From the NCBI RefSeq assembly GCF_004217545.1, contig NZ_SHKY01000001.1, forward strand, positions 1,612,001 through 1,676,000: a stretch of DNA of 64,000 nt. The letters run 5' to 3'. Shown one piece after another: positions 43,704 to 52,438 of the stretch (its first letter is position 1; the number at the start of each line of letters is the position of its first letter). The stretch comes from Krasilnikovia cinnamomea (GTDB taxonomy: Bacteria > Actinomycetota > Actinomycetes > Mycobacteriales > Micromonosporaceae). Under the pieces are notes generated by a model that saw only the letters and a list, made by a program, of their open reading frames with translations, was not told the origin of the DNA and did not search any database. The position numbers and the translations under genes are program-made.

Positions 43704-44905
43704 CAGGCTCCTTCTGCCCCAGTCGCGATCAACCGCCGAGCCTGGGCACGCGCCCATGCCTCCGCCTCAAGCACATCATCGACGGTACCCGGTTGCGCAT
43801 AAGCGGGCGCCGCCGTGAGAACCGCCTCGAGTGTCTCGACGATGCCCAGGAACGGTAGCCGACCGGCCACGAACGCGGCCACACACTCTTCGTTCGCGGC
43901 GTTGTAGATCGCCGGACGGCACCGGCCCGCCCGGCCCGCCTCCTTGGCCAGCCGTACCGCCGGGAACGCCTCGTCGTCCAGCGGCCGCAGCTCCCAGCTG
44001 TGGGCGAGGGTCCAGTCCACCGCCGGGGCCGCCTCCGGCACCCGGTCCGGCCAGGCCAGGGCCAACGCGATCGGCAGCCGCATGTCCGGCGGGCTGGCCT
44101 GGGCCAGGGTCGAGCCGTCCGTGAACTCGACCAGCGAGTGCAGCACCGACTGCGGGTGCACCACGACCTCGATGTCGTCGTAGGGCACGTCGAACAGCTC
44201 GTGCGCCTCGATCACCTCCAGGCCCTTGTTGACCATGGTGGCCGAGTTGATCGTCACCACGGGGCCCATGTCCCAGGTCGGGTGCTTGAGCGCCTCCTCC
44301 GGGGTGACGTTCTCCAGCTCGGCGCGCCGCCGATCCCGGAACGCTCCGCCGCTGGCGGTCAGCACCAGCCGCCGCACCTCGCCGCGCTGGCCGCCGCGCA
44401 GGCACTGCGCCAGCGCGGAATGCTCCGAGTCGACCGGCACGATCTGCCCCGGCCGCGTCAGCGCGGCCTTGACCAGCGGGCCGCCGGCCACCAGCGACTC
44501 CTTGTTGGCCAGGGCGAGGGTACGGCCGCAGCGCAGCGCCGCCAGCGTCGGCGCGAGCCCGAGACTGCCGACCACCCCGTTGAGTACGACGTCGCACGGC
44601 CACTGGGCGAGCTCGGTCATCGCGTCCGGCCCCGCCACGATCTTCGGGATCCGGAAGTCGCCGGTCGCGTACCCGTGCTGCTGGGCCTGGGCGTAGAACG
44701 CAAGCTGGAGGTCCTGGACGGCGCTGGCCCGCGCCACCCCGACCACCTCCACGCCGAGCGCCAGCGCCTGGGCGGCCAGCAACTCGACGTTGCCGCCGCC
44801 CGCGCCGATCCCCACCACCCGGAACCGGTCGGGGTTACGCCGCACGATGTCGATGGCCTGGGTGCCGATCGAACCGGTGGAGCCGAGCAGGACGAGGTCG
44901 CGCAT
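43703..44905 (-). CDS. dxr: 1-deoxy-D-xylulose 5-phosphate reductoisomerase
   Basis: 400 residues. DXR makes MEP from DXP with NADPH, the committed MEP-pathway step. The Rossmann loop GSTGSIGTQ (residues 8-16) is followed by [27 protein letters not shown] (metal-binding), TASGGAFR and [32 protein letters not shown] is 2-3 bases before the ATG and AAAGAT is 6 bases before it, so initiation mode is uncertain. First gene of dxr-rseP-ispG. Confidence 0.97.
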   Translation of the reverse strand: MRDLVLLGSTGSIGTQAIDIVRRNPDRFRVVGIGAGGGNVELLAAQALALGVEVVGVARASAVQDLQLAFYAQAQQHGYATGDFRIPKIVAGPDAMTELAQWPCDVVLNGVVGSLGLAPTLAALRCGRTLALANKESLVAGGPLVKAALTRPGQIVPVDSEHSALAQCLRGGQRGEVRRLVLTASGGAFRDRRRAELENVTPEEALKHPTWDMGPVVTINSATMVNKGLEVIEAHELFDVPYDDIEVVVHPQSVLHSLVEFTDGSTLAQASPPDMRLPIALALAWPDRVPEAAPAVDWTLAHSWELRPLDDEAFPAVRLAKEAGRAGRCRPAIYNAANEECVAAFVAGRLPFLGIVETLEAVLTAAPAYAQPGTVDDVLEAEAWARAQARRLIATGAEGA

Positions 44906-44982
44906 GGCTCCATCTTTCCCGACGCCCGCACGTGTGCGCCGCTCAGCCCGGCCCCGCAGTGCCGGCCGCGCGGCCCGCCCGA

Positions 44983-45582
44983 TCAGTTCTGCTCGTCCTG
45001 TTCGTCGAGCAGGTCGCCCGGGTCGATCTCGAACGGGAACGGCTCACGCATGGTGAACGTGCCGCCGGCGGCGGCCGCCACCACGGGCGGATACTCGCCG
45101 TCGGCCAGCTCGTGCAGCACCAGGGACGGCACCCGGTTACGGAAGTCGACACGCATGAAGTACGGCACGCCGGCGGCGGCGTACTCCCGGGGACGGTCGA
45201 TGACGTCCTTGCGCCGGTTGCCGCTGGAGACGATCTCGCCCATCAGCACCGCGTCCATGATCGGCATGGTGATCCGGCCGCCACCCGAACGCCGCAGCAC
45301 CACGAAGTCCGGGATGAACAGATCATCCCCGGCCACGATGTTGACCTCCGGGTACGCCCACATACCGGCCCGGCGGGCAGCCTGGTGCAGCAGAAACGCC
45401 AGCTGCCGCTCGGCCGCCTGGTGGTCGAACCCGGCGTGCGGTGTCACGATCACGCTCCCCCGGAAGACCTCGACCTTCGGCCCGTGGTGTTCCGGCAGCA
45501 GGTCGAGCGCGCGTTGGGCGGTCCACGGCGTATCGAGCGTGCCGAGAATGTCGAACGACGGTTCCCGGGCGGGCGCGGCCAT
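44983..45582 (-). CDS. Uma2-family PD-(D/E)XK nuclease-like protein
   Basis: 199 residues of the Uma2 (DUF820) fold: [31 protein letters not shown], then the FIPDFVVL strand, [33 protein letters not shown]. The Asp of PDFVV and the Glu of MGEIVS are in place; the usual Lys of the [GE]K position appears to be Arg (RPREY). Start ATG 45582 has GGAGGTG 7 bases upstream. Uma2 genes are common in actinomycetes and cyanobacteria with no settled function. Confidence 0.85.
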   Translation of the reverse strand: MAAPAREPSFDILGTLDTPWTAQRALDLLPEHHGPKVEVFRGSVIVTPHAGFDHQAAERQLAFLLHQAARRAGMWAYPEVNIVAGDDLFIPDFVVLRRSGGGRITMPIMDAVLMGEIVSSGNRRKDVIDRPREYAAAGVPYFMRVDFRNRVPSLVLHELADGEYPPVVAAAAGGTFTMREPFPFEIDPGDLLDEQDEQN

Positions 45583-45615
45583 CGGACTCACCTCCTCCCG
45601 GGCATCCTGCCGGGG

Positions 45616-47835
45616 TCAGCGTACCGCCGCGACCCCGTCCGACCGGGCTGTGGACGAGCCGAGCTCGGGTGGGTCGACGTCGCTGCTCTCCGGCTCGGAC
45701 CGGGGCGTCTCGTGGATGCCGTACCGGGCGTACAGGCGGCCCAGCGGGCCCGGGGCCCACCAGTTCCAGCGGCCCAGCAGCCGCATGGTCGCCGGGACCA
45801 GCAGCGCCCGCACCAGGGTCGCGTCCACGATGATCGCCACGATCATGCCCACGCCGATGGTCTTGATGACGGTCACCCCGCCCGTGGCGAAGCCCGCCAC
45901 CACCACGATGAGCAGCAGCGCCGCCGCCGTGATGATCCGGCCGGTGTGCTGCAGACCGGCGGCGACCGCGGTGGTGTTGTTCCCGGTGGCGTCCCACTCC
46001 TCGCGAACCCGGGAGAGCAGGAACACCTCGTAGTCCGTGGCCAGCCCGAACAGCACCGCCAGCACCAGGATGAGGTTGCTGGGTTCGATGTAGCCGGTGG
46101 ACTCGAAGCGCAGCAGGTTCTCGAAGTGGCCGTCCTGGAAGATCCAGACCACCACGCCGAACGAGGCGCCGATGGAGACCACGTTCATCAGCACCGCCTT
46201 GATCGGCAGCAGCACCGACCCGAACGCGAAGAACAGCAGCACCATCGTGGCCACCGCCATGATCAGCGCCATCCACGGCAGCCGGGCGCCGAGGCTGTTC
46301 AGCAGGTCAAGGTCGATCGCCGGGCGCCCGCCGACGAGCACGGTGGCCCCGGCCGGGGGCGGCAGGTCGCGGATGGCCGCGGCGACGTCGCGCGCCGCCG
46401 CGGTGGTCGGCTCCGCGGCGTACCCGACCGTGATCAGCGAGGCGTTTCCCCTGGTCGCGGTGACCTGGGCACCGGTGACCCCCGGCAGCCCGGCGATCGT
46501 CGTGGCGAACGGCCCGGCCGGGGCGCCCGCGACGTACACGTCGATCGGGTTCTGCCCGGCGGCGGGGAAGTCCGTGCGGAGCGTCTCGGTGACCACCCGC
46601 GCCGGGGTGTCGGCGGGCAGCACCCGCTCGTCGAAGCCGCCGAACTGGACCCGGGCGAACGGCAGCGCGAACGCCACCAGCACCGCCAGCACGCCGATCG
46701 CGTAGAACACCGGGCGGCGCATCACGCTGTGCGCGACCTTGGCCCAGGCGGTGCTGCCACCCGCGACCGAACCCGCGGCGCGCTGGCGCGGCACGGCCCG
46801 GCGCAGGCGCGGCAGCGGCACACGCAGCATGTCGATGCGGTGCCCGAGCAGCGACAACACGGCCGGGAGCACGGTGAGCGAGGCCAGCATCGCGATGAGC
46901 ACGGCGGCCATGCCGCCGATGGCCATGCCACCGAGGAAGGGCTGCGGGAAGATCAGCAGACTCGACAGGGCCAGGACGATCGTGAGGCCCGAGACCACGA
47001 CGGTACGCCCGGCGGTGGCGACCGTGGCCCGGATGGCGGCCGGGACGTCACGCCCGTTGGCCAGCTCCTCCCGGAACCGGCTGACCACGAACAGCGAGTA
47101 GTCCACGGCCATGCCGAGACCGAGCAGGGTGATCACGTTGATCGCGAAGACCGAGATCTCGGTGAAGTAGGTCAGTGTGCGCACCGCCACGAACGCGCCG
47201 AGGATCGCGATCCCGCCGATCACCAGCGGCGACAGCGCGGCGATCAGGCCGCGGAAGACCAGGATCAGCAACACCAGGAGTACGGGCAGGGAGAACAGCT
47301 CGGCCCGGGTGAGATCCTCCTTGGTCTGGGCGTTGGCCTGTGCCCCGAACGCCGCGAGCCCGCCCGCCTTCATCTGCAGCCCGGGCGCGTGCAGCTCCGG
47401 TTCGATGGCCTGGTACGCCGCGAGCTTCTCGTCCTCGCTCCCGTCGGCCAGTTGCACCGCCGCGAACGTGGCATGCCGGTCCTTGCTGACCATGCCCGGC
47501 GCCTTCGCGTCCAGGTAGCTGGTGACGCCCGCCACCTCGGGCCGGGCCCGCAGCGCGGCAACCCGGGCGGCCACCGCCGACCGGAACGCCGGGTCGTCCA
47601 CCGTGGCGGTGTCACTGGACCAGAGGACGAGCACGCCGGGGTCCTGGCGGCCCAGTTCGGCGGCGATAGTCTTGGCCGCGCGGTTGCTCTCGCTGTTCGG
47701 GTCGGCGTAACCGCCGCCGGTCAGCGCGCCGAAGACCCCGGCACCCCAGGTGGCCCCGGTCACCACCAGCGCCAGGGCGGCGGCGATCACCCACCATCGG
47801 ACCCGGACGACAGCGCGTCCCCACCAGCCGAACAT
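45616..47835 (-). CDS. MMPL-family RND exporter
   Basis: 739 residues with two RND halves. Each half has one N-terminal helix, a large external loop, and five more helices; GLGMAVDYSLFVVSRFREE in half 1 and the matching GLATDYEVFLLSRVREE in half 2 carry the D-Y pair needed for proton relay. Related to mycobacterial MmpL and actinorhodin-type exporters of lipids or antibiotics. Divergent from a TetR gene with a 13-bp inverted repeat between, so it is probably induced by a ligand. Substrate unknown. Confidence 0.93.
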   Translation of the reverse strand: MFGWWGRAVVRVRWWVIAAALALVVTGATWGAGVFGALTGGGYADPNSESNRAAKTIAAELGRQDPGVLVLWSSDTATVDDPAFRSAVAARVAALRARPEVAGVTSYLDAKAPGMVSKDRHATFAAVQLADGSEDEKLAAYQAIEPELHAPGLQMKAGGLAAFGAQANAQTKEDLTRAELFSLPVLLVLLILVFRGLIAALSPLVIGGIAILGAFVAVRTLTYFTEISVFAINVITLLGLGMAVDYSLFVVSRFREELANGRDVPAAIRATVATAGRTVVVSGLTIVLALSSLLIFPQPFLGGMAIGGMAAVLIAMLASLTVLPAVLSLLGHRIDMLRVPLPRLRRAVPRQRAAGSVAGGSTAWAKVAHSVMRRPVFYAIGVLAVLVAFALPFARVQFGGFDERVLPADTPARVVTETLRTDFPAAGQNPIDVYVAGAPAGPFATTIAGLPGVTGAQVTATRGNASLITVGYAAEPTTAAARDVAAAIRDLPPPAGATVLVGGRPAIDLDLLNSLGARLPWMALIMAVATMVLLFFAFGSVLLPIKAVLMNVVSIGASFGVVVWIFQDGHFENLLRFESTGYIEPSNLILVLAVLFGLATDYEVFLLSRVREEWDATGNNTTAVAAGLQHTGRIITAAALLLIVVVAGFATGGVTVIKTIGVGMIVAIIVDATLVRALLVPATMRLLGRWNWWAPGPLGRLYARYGIHETPRSEPESSDVDPPELGSSTARSDGVAAVR

Positions 47836-47885
47836 GGTTGTCCTCCCCGGGCCGCGTTGCCGTCGCGGCGGTAATAGCTAAAATC

Positions 47886-47919
47886 GTGAATGCTGTTTAC
47901 TCTGGCAAACACCGTTCAC
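47886..47919. promoter_or_regulatory. TetR-type operator between MMPL and TetR genes
   Basis: GTGAATGCTGTTT (47886-47898) and AAACACCGTTCAC (47907-47919) are inverted, 11 of 13 matching, with an 8-base spacer. It lies in an AT-rich patch between the two divergent starts. Confidence 0.65.
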
Positions 47920-47939
47920 CCAGGTCAATGGAGCGAACT

Positions 47940-48647
47940 ATGACGACGACCACGCCCGGCCGCCGCGAGCGGCTGCGCGCGGAGACCGTCGCCGAGATCA
48001 AGCTGACCGCCCGCCGTCATCTCGTCGCCGGCGGGCCCGCCAGCATCTCCCTGCGGGCCGTCGCCCGGGACATGGGCCTGACCGCGCCCGCCATCTACCG
48101 CTACTTCGCCAACCTCGACGCCCTTGTCCTAGATATCGTCACAGATCTATTTGAAGAACTCCGCACCGCGGTCGAACAGGTCGCCGTCGCGTACGCCGAG
48201 GCCGACCCGGTCATCCGCATCGGGCACATGGCTCGCGGCTTCCGTCGCTGGTCACTCGCCCACCCCGCCGAATTCGCCCTGATCTTCGGCAGCCCCGTAC
48301 CCGGCATCACCCAGATCGGCATGGTGTGTGGCCCGGTCCACGAAGCCGGGGCACGATTCGGCGAGACCTTCTTCACCGTCCTGGACGAGATCTGGCGGAA
48401 CCGCCCGCCTGACGAGCCACCGCCGGGACTGTCCGAGCCGACGCTGCGCGAGGTGTTCCAGCCGTACCTCGAGTTGTTCGGTGACCGGTTTCCGCTACCT
48501 CTCGTGTACCTGTTCATGGCCGCCTGGACCCGCCTGTACGGAATCGTCGCCATGGAGGTATTCGGACAGTTGCAGTGGGCGATGACCGACGTGGAGCCCC
48601 TGTTCGAGGCGGAATTGGCCCGTACGCTGCAGCGCATCACGCGCTAG
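47940..48647 (+). CDS. TetR-family regulator, likely of the MMPL exporter
   Basis: 235 residues. HTH at ARRHLVAGGPASISLRAVARDMGLTAPAIYRYFANLDALVLDIV. The C-terminal domain is of the TetR_C_13/AcrR-like type with ALIFGSPVPGI. The ATG at 47940 has GGAG 6 bases upstream; an ATG at 47928 would put that RBS inside the gene. Divergent from the MMPL gene at 47835. Confidence 0.9.
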   Translation: MTTTTPGRRERLRAETVAEIKLTARRHLVAGGPASISLRAVARDMGLTAPAIYRYFANLDALVLDIVTDLFEELRTAVEQVAVAYAEADPVIRIGHMARGFRRWSLAHPAEFALIFGSPVPGITQIGMVCGPVHEAGARFGETFFTVLDEIWRNRPPDEPPPGLSEPTLREVFQPYLELFGDRFPLPLVYLFMAAWTRLYGIVAMEVFGQLQWAMTDVEPLFEAELARTLQRITR

Positions 48648-48658
48648 GCTCGGCCCCC
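48645..48658 (+). promoter_or_regulatory. Leaderless -10 box of the FAD oxidoreductase gene
   Basis: TAGGCT at 48645-48650 contains the stop codon of the upstream TetR gene (TAG). Eight bases later is the ATG at 48659. No RBS. Confidence 0.55.
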
Positions 48659-50269
48659 ATGACCCCTCAGACGCCCGCCGTGCTGCCCGACCGGGCCGAC
48701 GTAGTGATCATCGGTGCCGGCCACAACGGCCTGGTCTCCGCCGTCCTGCTGGCCCGCGCCGGCCTCGACGTCGTCGTCCTCGAGGCGGACCAGACCCTCG
48801 GCGGCGCCACCCGCACGGAGCACCCGTTCCCCCGGGTGCCCGGGCTCGGCCAGTCCACCGGTTCGTACCTGCTGGGCCTCATGCCGCCCGAGCTGCTGCG
48901 CACGCTCGACATCGACATCCCGGTGCTGCGGCGCGACCCGCACTACTTCCTGCCGACCCCCGGCGGACCGGGCGCGCCGTACCTGCTGTTCGGCTCGGAC
49001 CGCGAGGCCACCCGGGCGCAGATGCAGAAGTTCTTCTCCCCGCGCGACATCGCCGCCGACGAGGCGCTGCAGGTCGAGATCGCCGCGCTGCGCGCCGACC
49101 TGGCCCCCGCCTGGCTGGAGGAGCCGGAGTCGGTCGAGCAGGTCGCCGACCGGCACATCCGGCCGCAGCTGCAGTCGACCTTCATCGACCTCGTGCGCGG
49201 CTCGGTCGCCGACTACCTGTCCCGGTTCGGCTTCAAGAGCGAACTGCTGGTCAGCATGTACGCGGTCACCGACGGCCTGTCCGGCCTCAACGCGGGCCCC
49301 GACGACCCCGGCACGGGCCACAACTTCCTGGTGCACAACATGTGCCGCCTGCCCGGCGCGGACGGCACCTGGATGATCGCCCAGGGCGGCATGGGCACGG
49401 TGTCGCGCGCGTTCGCCGACGCGGCCCGCGCCGCCGGGGCCCGGATCCTCACCGGCACCCCGGTCTCCGCCGTGACGGTCGACGGCGGCGCGGCCAGCGG
49501 TGTCGTGCTGGCCGACGGGCGCCAGCTCGCGGCCCGTGTGGTGCTCGGCTCCTGCGACCCGTACCGGCTGATGTCGCTGGTGCCGGACGGTGCGCTGCCG
49601 AAGGACCTGACCTCCCGGATGAACGCGGTCAAGCGGACCGGCACCACGCTCAAGCTGAACCTGGCGCTCACCGACCTGCCCCGCTTCTCCTGCCTGCCCG
49701 AGGGCGCACCGTCGCCGTTCGGCTCGACCATCCACCTGCTGCCCGGCTCGGCGGGGCTGGCGGGCCTGGCCGAGGCGGACTCCCCGATGGCCGCGCTGCG
49801 CGCCATGTGGGCCGACGTCCAGGCCGGGCGGCTGCCGGAGGAACCGACCATCGAGTGGTACCTGCACACCACGGTCGACGAGTCGCTGCGCGACGACGCC
49901 GGGCACCACTCGTCGGCCCTGTTCGTGCAGTCCGTGCCCTACTCGCTGGACGGCACCACCTGGGACGAGGCGCTCCCGGGCTTCGTCGACAAGCTGCTGG
50001 CCATCTGCGACCGGTACGCCCCCGGCACCTCCGCGCTGGTAGCCGACATGATGCCGCTCACCCCACCCGGCATCGAGGAGCGCTTCGGCATCACCGGCGG
50101 CCACATCCACCATGTCGACAACACCGTGGCATTCGACGCCCGCATGCCGTACGCGACCGGCCTAGACGGCCTGTACGCCGGCTCCGCGGGCACCCACCCC
50201 GCCGGCAGCGTCATCGGCGCCGCCGGCCACAACGTCGCCCGGCGCATCCTCACCGACCTGGGGATCTAA
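48659..50269 (+). CDS. FAD-dependent phytoene-desaturase-like oxidoreductase
   Basis: 536 residues. The dinucleotide fold starts ADVVIIGAGHNGLVSAVLLARAGLDVVVLEA with GAGHNG at residues 19-24; the GGATRTEHPFP segment and the C-terminal GLDGLYAGSAGTHPAGSVIGAAGHNVARRIL block (FAD-binding end) are typical of the PYROXD2/carotenoid-desaturase-like group. No carotenoid genes are nearby, so a general FAD dehydrogenase is the safest call. It shares a stop/promoter junction with the TetR gene upstream. Confidence 0.88.
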   Translation: MTPQTPAVLPDRADVVIIGAGHNGLVSAVLLARAGLDVVVLEADQTLGGATRTEHPFPRVPGLGQSTGSYLLGLMPPELLRTLDIDIPVLRRDPHYFLPTPGGPGAPYLLFGSDREATRAQMQKFFSPRDIAADEALQVEIAALRADLAPAWLEEPESVEQVADRHIRPQLQSTFIDLVRGSVADYLSRFGFKSELLVSMYAVTDGLSGLNAGPDDPGTGHNFLVHNMCRLPGADGTWMIAQGGMGTVSRAFADAARAAGARILTGTPVSAVTVDGGAASGVVLADGRQLAARVVLGSCDPYRLMSLVPDGALPKDLTSRMNAVKRTGTTLKLNLALTDLPRFSCLPEGAPSPFGSTIHLLPGSAGLAGLAEADSPMAALRAMWADVQAGRLPEEPTIEWYLHTTVDESLRDDAGHHSSALFVQSVPYSLDGTTWDEALPGFVDKLLAICDRYAPGTSALVADMMPLTPPGIEERFGITGGHIHHVDNTVAFDARMPYATGLDGLYAGSAGTHPAGSVIGAAGHNVARRILTDLGI

Positions 50270-50289
50270 AGCCACGCACGGACCTGGCA

Positions 50290-50315
50290 GGGACGGGCGC
50301 CCCAGCGCCCGTCCC
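50290..50315. terminator. Hairpin between FAD oxidoreductase and MBL-Rieske genes
   Basis: GGGACGGGCGC (50290-50300) and GCGCCCGTCCC (50305-50315) form an 11-bp perfect stem with a CCCA loop between two convergent genes. No U-run. Confidence 0.55.
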
Positions 50316-50369
50316 GGTCTCGGCGGGAGCGACGGTCTGCACCACCGACCCAGCTACGACATGTCCTCT

Positions 50370-51914
50370 TTAGGAAGTCTTCTCGGCCCGGATCGAATGG
50401 CCGACGCTGGTGAGACACCGCCCGCTGGGCAGGTCGAACTTCCAGCCGTGCAGCTGGCAGGTGAGCACGTTGCCCTCGACGATGCCGAACCGGCTCAGGT
50501 CCGCCTTCAGGTGCGGGCAGCGGCGCTGCACGGTCCAGTCGCCCAGCACGGTGTCCTCGGCCTCGACGGACTTCTGGTGCTCGTCGTACCAGCCCTCGGC
50601 ATACTGCAGGCGCTCCTCGGACAGGCACTTGAAGAACGCGTACACGAACTCGTTGTACTGGCCGATCCGGGCGGCCGAGAAGCGGCAGGACAGGAAGAGC
50701 GAGTTCACCCAGTCGCCCTCGTCGATGAAGATCAGGTGCTCGATCAGCTCCCGCTGCGTGCGGAACCGGTAGCGCACCTTCTCGTCCGCATACGGCCGGA
50801 CCTGCTTGCCCGGGAAATCCACCACGATCGACTCGACCGACTCGTCGTCGTAGCTGACCAGGTCGAAGCGAACCGGGCCGCCGACCCCCTTGGCCAGGTA
50901 GATCGACTCCTCCAGCAGGGGCTCGATCCGCTTCTTCAGCTCGCCCAGCACGTCGATCTCGGGGTGCCGCCAGGATGCCTTCTCCGCCGCGATGACCGGC
51001 GCCTTGCGGACCCGCATCTCCTCCAGATGGGCCTGCTTGTTCGCGAAGAACTCGTCGACGTCGGTGGGGTGGGACGTCTGCGCGCCGTCGGTGGTCAGCT
51101 CGGTCACGCTGCCGGGCAGCAGCACGATGCCGTTGGTGCCGCCCACCTTCGCGTACTCGCGCAGGAACACGCCCTGGTCGGGGAAGATGTTGCCCTCGTC
51201 GCCGAAGATGTCGTTGAACTGCCACAGCTCGTCGTCCAGGAAGCACGGCGGGCCCGCGATCGGGAACACATGCGACGCCTTGAGGTCGTCGATGTAGCGC
51301 CACGTCCGGTCGAACTGGCGGTCCCGCTTCTGCTTGCCGAACGCCCGCTTCGCGGACTCGGGCAGCTCGTACACCATCGGATACCAGATCGCGCCGGAGA
51401 ACTGCAGCATGTGCGCGTGCACGTGGCCCAGCTCGGTGAACCTGGACAGATCCGTGGGGCGGGCGTCGTTCTGGTTCAGCACCCGGATGCCGTCGTGCTC
51501 CACCCACAGCGACGAGTCGCCGATCGGGCCGTCCGTCGGGCTGATCAGGGCCTGGATCATCACCTTGAGGCCGCCGTCGAGCTCGTGCACCTCATCCGAC
51601 TTCGTCTTCAGGAAGCTGGTGAAGCCGAGGTCACGCAGCTCGTCCTCGAGCTGGCTGGTCGGGTACTCCGGCAGCAGCACGGTCGCCTTCTTGCTGACGA
51701 AGCGCTTGAGGTGCGCCGCGTCGAAGTGGTCTCGGTGCAGGTGCGAGACGTACAGGTAGTCGACCTGGCCCAGGGACTCCCAGTCGAGCTGCGAGTTGTC
51801 CGGGAACGGGAACCACGACGCGAAGTAGGCGGGGTTGACCCACGGGTCGCACAGAATGCTGCCCGCGGCCGTGTCGATCCGCATGCTCGCGTGTCCGGTG
51901 CCCGTGATCCGCAC
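50370..51914 (-). CDS. Metallo-beta-lactamase fold fused to a C-terminal Rieske domain
   Basis: 514 residues. Residues 1-~250 form an MBL-fold hydrolase: SHLHRDHFD at 57-65 gives the H-x-H-x-D-H metal site, and later HVHAHMLQFSG and GPPCFLDDELWQF follow. A ~200-residue middle region (ELTTDGAQTSHP onward) is not recognised. The C-terminus has a Rieske 2Fe-2S motif: C466-x-H468 in RRCPHLKADL and C486-x2-H489 in LTCQLHGWKFDL. The layout resembles CMP-N-acetylneuraminate-hydroxylase-like proteins (order reversed) and UlaG-like lactonases. GTG at 51914 with AAGGGAG 6 bases upstream. Three direct repeats lie upstream. Confidence 0.88.
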   Translation of the reverse strand: MRITGTGHASMRIDTAAGSILCDPWVNPAYFASWFPFPDNSQLDWESLGQVDYLYVSHLHRDHFDAAHLKRFVSKKATVLLPEYPTSQLEDELRDLGFTSFLKTKSDEVHELDGGLKVMIQALISPTDGPIGDSSLWVEHDGIRVLNQNDARPTDLSRFTELGHVHAHMLQFSGAIWYPMVYELPESAKRAFGKQKRDRQFDRTWRYIDDLKASHVFPIAGPPCFLDDELWQFNDIFGDEGNIFPDQGVFLREYAKVGGTNGIVLLPGSVTELTTDGAQTSHPTDVDEFFANKQAHLEEMRVRKAPVIAAEKASWRHPEIDVLGELKKRIEPLLEESIYLAKGVGGPVRFDLVSYDDESVESIVVDFPGKQVRPYADEKVRYRFRTQRELIEHLIFIDEGDWVNSLFLSCRFSAARIGQYNEFVYAFFKCLSEERLQYAEGWYDEHQKSVEAEDTVLGDWTVQRRCPHLKADLSRFGIVEGNVLTCQLHGWKFDLPSGRCLTSVGHSIRAEKTS

Positions 51915-51929
51915 GTCCTGCTCCCTTGC

Positions 51930-51979
51930 CCGTGAATCCGACCTCGTCCGTGAATCCGACGTCGCTCCGTGAATCCGAC
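51930..51979. repeat. Three direct repeats upstream of the MBL-Rieske gene
   Basis: CCGTGAATCCGAC occurs at 51930-51942, 51948-51960 and 51967-51979, spaced 18 and 19 bases apart. The nearest copy is 16 bases before the GTG at 51914. The spacing could allow a regulator to bind side by side on the same face of the DNA roughly every two helical turns. Confidence 0.75.
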
Positions 51980-52156
51980 CGGGTCGACGGTACCGGGTCC
52001 GGGCCGCCGGGTCGCGCCCGGAGCCGCCCGGTCCGGGCCGCCGTCTCGCCCCCTCGGGGCTGGCCGCTCACGTCGTCCGGGCTGCCCGGTCACGCCCGTG
52101 GCCTCCGTGCGAGACTGGCGGCGAGACGTGATCGCCGGAAGCAGGAGGACCGAACG

Positions 52157-52384
52157 GTGGCAGAAGAGCCGGTTTACGCGCCCGACCAGCTCAAGCCGGG
52201 CAACCGCAAGTTGGCCCGGATCGGCGCCCTGGGCTCCGCCGCGGTGATGGTGATGTTCTTCTGGGGCAACCACGAGGGCAACACGGAGAACCTGTGGCTC
52301 CTCATCATCGCGCTGCTGCTGGTCCTGGCGGTGGTGGCCGACACGGTGCTGCGCCGCAACGGCCTCAAGCCCAACGACCAGTAA
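52157..52384 (+). CDS. DUF2631-like small membrane protein
   Basis: 75 residues. Two membrane helices: LARIGALGSAAVMVMFFW and NLWLLIIALLLVLAVVADTVL, with a GNHEGNTENL loop between, as in actinobacterial DUF2631 proteins (GNH-x-G-x-x-E). GTG at 52157 has AGGAGGAC 6 bases upstream. Small basic C-terminus (RRNGLKPNDQ). Function unknown. Followed by a strong intrinsic terminator. Confidence 0.8.
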   Translation: MAEEPVYAPDQLKPGNRKLARIGALGSAAVMVMFFWGNHEGNTENLWLLIIALLLVLAVVADTVLRRNGLKPNDQ

Positions 52385-52396
52385 TCCGTACGCGGC

Positions 52397-52430
52397 AAAG
52401 GGCCCGCTCGCGCGGCGAGCGGGCCCTTTT
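52397..52430. terminator. Strong bidirectional intrinsic terminator
   Basis: AAAGGGCCCGCTCG (52397-52410) pairs with CGAGCGGGCCCTTT (52416-52429), 14 bp, 5-base loop, followed by T. The A-run on the other side gives a U-run on the minus strand, so it can end both the DUF2631 gene and the DivIVA-like gene. Confidence 0.85.
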
Positions 52431-52438
52431 CGTGCGTC

